Positions 5,965 through 8,541 of a stretch of 8,541 nucleotides of DNA are shown piece after piece. Below the pieces are notes generated by a model, which was not told the DNA's origin, did not search any database, and saw only the letters and a program-made list of their open reading frames with translations. The number at the start of each line of letters is the position of its first letter. Positions within the stretch are counted from its first letter, which is position 1. The stretch comes from Methylophilales bacterium (GTDB lineage: Bacteria; Pseudomonadota; Gammaproteobacteria; Burkholderiales; Methylophilaceae): assembly GCA_013205275.1 (NCBI GenBank), contig JABMNG010000126.1:1-8541 (forward strand). The letters are read 5' to 3'. The position numbers were made by a program, and so were the translations under genes.

Positions 5965-6498
5965 TTATTGTTTTTTAGCTTCTTTAATAACAACGCGTTC
6001 GTCAGAATATCGAACACCTTTACCTTTATATGGCTCTGGTGGACGGTATGCTCTAATCTCAGAAGCAACCTGACCAATCATTTGCTTGCTATTACTTTTC
6101 AAAATAATTTCAGTTGGAGTTGGGGTTTGTGCTGTGACCCCATCTGGCAATTGATGAGATACAGGATGTGAAAAGCCTAATTCAAGGTTAACTTTATTTC
6201 CTTGAGCTTGCGCTTTATATCCTACACCAACTAGTGTTAATTTTCGCTCAAAACCAGTTGTAACACCTACTACCATATTTTGCACTAAAGCCCTTACTGT
6301 TCCAGACATTGCCTTAGAATGCTTTGTTGGTTTTAACGCCTTGAAGGTTATGATTGAATCCTCTTTGTTAATGCTGACATCACCAGTTAACGCCTGCGTT
6401 AAAACCCCTAATGGGCCTTTAGCAGAAACCAGTTCGTTTGTAATTGTAAGTTCAACATTTGCAGGAAGAACGATTGGATTATTTGCAACTCTAGACAT
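5965..6498 (-). CDS. rplF: 50S ribosomal protein L6
   Basis: L6 binds helix 97 and the sarcin-ricin region of 23S rRNA, near the factor-binding site. From the ATG at 6498-6496 the protein has 177 residues, exactly the E. coli length, starting MSRVANNPIVLPANVEL. It has two similar alpha/beta domains. The second contains the signature PEPYKGKGVRYSDE near the C-terminus, and the end is VIKEAKKQ. An upstream in-frame ATG at 6525 would add nine residues (MLCGIREKI) that overlap the rpsH end and match no L6. AGGGAG at 6511-6506, next to the rpsH stop, supports the 6498 start. The gap to rpsH is 11 bases. Confidence 0.97.
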   Translation of the reverse strand: MSRVANNPIVLPANVELTITNELVSAKGPLGVLTQALTGDVSINKEDSIITFKALKPTKHSKAMSGTVRALVQNMVVGVTTGFERKLTLVGVGYKAQAQGNKVNLELGFSHPVSHQLPDGVTAQTPTPTEIILKSNSKQMIGQVASEIRAYRPPEPYKGKGVRYSDERVVIKEAKKQ

Positions 6499-6509
6499 TA
6501 TTTTCTCCC

Positions 6510-6905
6510 TTATGCCACATAACAAAGCACTTCGCCGCCAATTCCTGCAGCTCTTGCCTTGATATCTGTCATTACACCCTTGGAAGTTGTTAATATTGCA
6601 ACTCCAAGCCCATTCATAACCCTAGGAAGATTATCGCTATCTTTATAAATTCTTAGTCCAGGCTTACTAATTCTTTGAATTTTTTCAATAACAGGTTGCC
6701 CTGCATAATATTTAAGATCTACATTTAATGTTGGTTTACCTAAAACTACTGAAACGCTATAACTTTCAATGTAGCCTTCGTCTTTTAAAACGGAAGCAAT
6801 AGCTTGTTTAATTTTTGAACTGGGCATAGAAACAGAAACTTTATTTCTCATTTGCCCATTTCTGATTCGGGTCAACATATCGGCAATCGGATCACTCATA
6901 CTCAT
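6510..6905 (-). CDS. rpsH: 30S ribosomal protein S8
   Basis: S8 is a primary 16S rRNA binding protein of the small-subunit platform. In E. coli it is the translational repressor of the spc operon. The protein has 131 residues (E. coli 130). It starts MSMSDPIADMLTRIRNGQMR and contains MPSSKIKQAIASVLKDEGYI (about 28-47) and RISKPGLRIYKDSDNLPRVM. The C-terminal rRNA-binding signature is AILTTSKGVMTDIKARAAGI followed by GGEVLCYVA. The ATG at 6905-6903 has a strong AAAGGAG six bases upstream. I could not identify an S8-binding copy of 16S helix 21 around rplX/rplE. Confidence 0.98.
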   Translation of the reverse strand: MSMSDPIADMLTRIRNGQMRNKVSVSMPSSKIKQAIASVLKDEGYIESYSVSVVLGKPTLNVDLKYYAGQPVIEKIQRISKPGLRIYKDSDNLPRVMNGLGVAILTTSKGVMTDIKARAAGIGGEVLCYVA

Positions 6906-6916
6906 ATTTTTCTCCT

Positions 6917-7222
6917 TTACCAGCTTGCTTTAGTGATACCAGGGACTTCACCGCTCATCATAAGCTCGCGAAGTTTTCCTCTGGCAATACCAAATTTACT
7001 ATAAACGCCTCTAGGACGGCCTGTTAACGCACAACGATTTCTTAGTCTGACTGGACTTGAATTTCTTGGTAGGGCTTGAAGCTTTGCTCTTGCATCAAAT
7101 TTTTCCTCGCTTGTTGCTTTAGAGTTATTAATGACCTCGTTTAATGCTAAGCGTTTGCCCTTGTATTTTTCAACCATTTTTCGTCGTTTTAATTCGCGTT
7201 CTGTCATACATAATTTAGCCAT
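6917..7222 (-). CDS. rpsN: 30S ribosomal protein S14, long zinc-free type
   Basis: S14 binds the head of the small subunit near the A and P sites. The protein has 101 residues, the long form. It has only Cys5 and Cys64, not the paired CXXC motifs of the short zinc form, so it is the C-minus type. The core LPRNSSPVRLRNRCALTGRP and the following RGVYSKFGIARGKLRE resemble betaproteobacterial S14 as I remember it, and the end is PGITKASW. The ATG at 7222-7220 lies six bases after the rplE stop, and its AGAGG site is inside the last rplE codons. Confidence 0.98.
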   Translation of the reverse strand: MAKLCMTERELKRRKMVEKYKGKRLALNEVINNSKATSEEKFDARAKLQALPRNSSPVRLRNRCALTGRPRGVYSKFGIARGKLRELMMSGEVPGITKASW

Positions 7223-7228
7223 ATGTGA

Positions 7229-7768
7229 TTAACCTCTAAATGGAAAACTGAAAGCAGTTAATAGTGCTTTTGCTTCTTCGTCAGTTTTTGCAGTAGTTGT
7301 AATAGTAATATTCATTCCCCTGAGTGCATCAATTTTATCGTATTCAATTTCAGGGAAGATTATCTGCTCTTTGATTCCCATATTATAGTTGCCACGGCCA
7401 TCAAATGATTTTGCGGGTATGCCTCTAAAATCTCTAATCCGCGGTATTGCAATATTAATTAAACGATCTAGGAAGGTGTACATACGATCCTTGCGAAGCG
7501 TCACTTTACATCCCACCGGGTAATCATCCCGAATCTTGAAGGTTGCAATAGATTTTTTTGCTTTAGTGATAACTGGTTTCTGACCTGCAATCTTTTGCAT
7601 GTCTCCAACAGCACTTTCAATCACTTTTTTGTCTGCTACCGCTTCTCCAACACCCATATTTAGAGTGATTTTTTTAATTCGTGGAACTTCCATTGGGGAT
7701 TTGTAATTAAATTGTTCGCTTAATTGCTTAATTACACTGTCGTTATAAAATTGTCTGAGTCTAGCCAT
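7229..7768 (-). CDS. rplE: 50S ribosomal protein L5
   Basis: L5 binds 5S rRNA, contacts the P-site tRNA elbow and forms an intersubunit bridge with S13. The protein has 179 residues, the same as E. coli. It contains RIKKITLNMGVGEAVADKKV (30-49), MQKIAGQKPVITKAKKSIAT (57-76), GCKVTLRKDRMYTFLDRLIN (86-105) and FDGRGNYNMGIKEQIIFPEI (122-141). The C-terminus is ALLTAFSFPFRG. The ATG is at 7768-7766, with an AGGA site overlapping the rplX stop (gap nine bases). Confidence 0.98.
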   Translation of the reverse strand: MARLRQFYNDSVIKQLSEQFNYKSPMEVPRIKKITLNMGVGEAVADKKVIESAVGDMQKIAGQKPVITKAKKSIATFKIRDDYPVGCKVTLRKDRMYTFLDRLINIAIPRIRDFRGIPAKSFDGRGNYNMGIKEQIIFPEIEYDKIDALRGMNITITTTAKTDEEAKALLTAFSFPFRG

Positions 7769-7777
7769 AATATTTTC

Positions 7778-8095
7778 CTAAACGTCTATTGCTTCTTGAT
7801 TAGATTTATAAATTCGTATTTTTTTTCCATCTTTAAGCTCTTTAAAGGTTACTTTGTCTGCCTTTTGAGTAGCATTATTAAAAATGGCAATATTTGAGAT
7901 GCTTAGTGGCATTTCTTTACTAACCAACCCACCTTGCTCACCTTTAGCTGGATTTGGTTTGGTGTGTTTTTTAACCATATTCAGACCTTCAACCATCACC
8001 TTGCTATTTTCCAATATACTTAGAACTAGGCCCTGTTTGCCTTTATCTTTTCCTGTTTGGATAATTACTTTGTCACCTTTACGAATTTTATTCAT
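7778..8095 (-). CDS. rplX: 50S ribosomal protein L24
   Basis: L24 is an assembly-initiator protein for the large subunit that binds near the 5' end of 23S rRNA. The protein has 105 residues (E. coli 104). The KOW motif is at the start: IRKGDKVIIQTGKDKGKQGL (4-23). The loop VEGLNMVKKHTKPNPAKGEQ (35-54) and GGLVSKEMPLSISNIAIFN follow. The ATG at 8095-8093 follows AGGAG that overlaps the rplN stop; the gap to rplN is ten bases. Confidence 0.98.
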   Translation of the reverse strand: MNKIRKGDKVIIQTGKDKGKQGLVLSILENSKVMVEGLNMVKKHTKPNPAKGEQGGLVSKEMPLSISNIAIFNNATQKADKVTFKELKDGKKIRIYKSNQEAIDV

Positions 8096-8105
8096 TCGTT
8101 TACTC

Positions 8106-8474
8106 CTAAATAACTTCTGGGGCTAATGAGACGATTTTCATAAATCGCTCTGTTCTTAATTCGCGAGTTACCGGGCCAAATATTCGAGTACCGATAGGCT
8201 CATATTTACTATTTAGTAATACAGCTGCATTGCTATCAAATTTAATGAGTGATCCATCAGGGCGTCGAACGCCTTTAGCAGTTCTAACAACAACGGCATC
8301 ATAAACCTCACCTTTCTTTACTTTACCGCGAGGCGCTGCATCTTTAATGGTAACTTTTATAATGTCACCAACGCTTGCATAGCGTCTTCTTGATCCGCCT
8401 AAAACTTTAATGCACATTACAGAGCGTGCACCAGTGTTATCGGCAACATCTAATCTTGATTGCATTTGTATCAT
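8106..8474 (-). CDS. rplN: 50S ribosomal protein L14
   Basis: L14 is a conserved large-subunit protein at the subunit interface; it forms bridges with 16S rRNA and is the docking site of the silencing factor RsfS. The protein has 122 residues. It starts MIQMQSRLDVADNTGARSVM, followed by CIKVLGGSRRRYASVGDI. The family signature region is at about 60-86 (AVVVRTAKGVRRPDGSLIKF and DSNAAVLLN), and the end is PIGTRIFGPVTRELR plus FMKIVSLAPEVI. The ATG at 8474-8472 has TTGGAG upstream with a seven-base spacer. It is the first gene of the classical spc operon. The operon promoter, if separate, is not clear in the 67 bases available upstream. Confidence 0.98.
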   Translation of the reverse strand: MIQMQSRLDVADNTGARSVMCIKVLGGSRRRYASVGDIIKVTIKDAAPRGKVKKGEVYDAVVVRTAKGVRRPDGSLIKFDSNAAVLLNSKYEPIGTRIFGPVTRELRTERFMKIVSLAPEVI

Positions 8475-8541
8475 GAATAATCTCCAACTTAATCCGCATT
8501 AATCTAATTTGGCCTAATACGGCCTACCGCCACGGTCAGTA
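8475..8541 (-). other. Upstream of rplN: spacer, possibly the last codons of rpsQ
   Basis: rpsQ (S17) normally precedes rplN, but no frame here is a clear S17 end. Reading on the minus strand, one frame gives LTVAVGRIRPN then TAG at 8506-8504, another TDRGGRPY then TAG at 8516-8514, and the third stops at once. The first could be a divergent S17 tail. The part at 8511-8541 is more GC-rich than the genes and holds a direct repeat TAGGCC, twice, ten bases apart (8526-8521 and 8516-8511). It also has GGCC arms around GTATTA. TTGGAG near 8482-8487 is the rplN ribosome binding site. No credible -35/-10 pair is visible. Confidence 0.35.

Noticed and set aside
6499..6525. Upstream ATG that would extend L6 by nine residues
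   Set aside because: The extension overlaps the rpsH end and resembles no L6. The start at 6498 gives the exact family length and has its own ribosome binding site.
7741..7840. S8 feedback site at the rplX-rplE junction, as in E. coli
   Set aside because: I looked for a structure resembling 16S helix 21 around the rplE start and could not support one by eye. A covariance search would be needed to settle it.
1..8541. Mobile element, CRISPR array, tRNA gene or novel defence-type system
   Set aside because: The window is filled almost completely by conserved ribosomal protein operon genes in standard order, with gaps of at most 81 bases between called genes; no array, transposase or tRNA-like sequence was seen.

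Overview
The window is a continuous run of ribosomal protein and transcription/translation genes, all on the minus strand. It is the bacterial spc operon (rplN to rpmJ) followed directly by the alpha operon (rpsM to rplQ). Eighteen genes can be called: seventeen are complete, and rplQ is cut by the left edge. Nothing looks like a mobile element, CRISPR array, prophage or accessory island.

In transcription order (high to low coordinates) the genes are rplN, rplX, rplE, rpsN, rpsH, rplF, rplR, rpsE, rpmD, rplO, secY, infA and rpmJ, then an 81-base gap, then rpsM, rpsK, rpsD, rpoA and rplQ (partial). Most gaps are 0 to 35 bases, and many Shine-Dalgarno sites lie in the end of the preceding gene, so translational coupling is likely. 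The 81-base gap between rpmJ and rpsM carries a strong sigma70-type promoter: TATAAT, a 17-base spacer and TTGTTA. This is where an alpha-operon promoter is expected. The predicted leader is only about 38 nt and starts with a small hairpin. A second inverted repeat overlaps the rpmJ stop codon.

The DNA is AT-rich and the proteins are proteobacterial. Three features fit a betaproteobacterium better than an enterobacterium: infA between secY and rpmJ, an S14 with the long zinc-free form and beta-like sequence, and an S4 with a four-cysteine zinc motif. An AT-rich, streamlined lineage such as marine Methylophilales is one guess. An AT-rich gammaproteobacterium of the SUP05 type is not excluded. 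This placement is inference from remembered family sequences, not from a search.

Together the genes make parts of both ribosomal subunits (S4, S5, S8, S11, S13, S14; L5, L6, L14, L15, L17, L18, L24, L30, L36), initiation factor IF-1, the SecY translocon channel and the RNA polymerase alpha subunit. The points worth a second look are modest: TTG start codons on rpsD and secY, the short hairpin-bearing alpha leader, the rpmJ C-terminal extension that coincides with an inverted repeat, and an unassigned, comparatively GC-rich patch upstream of rplN. I found no convincing new biological system.
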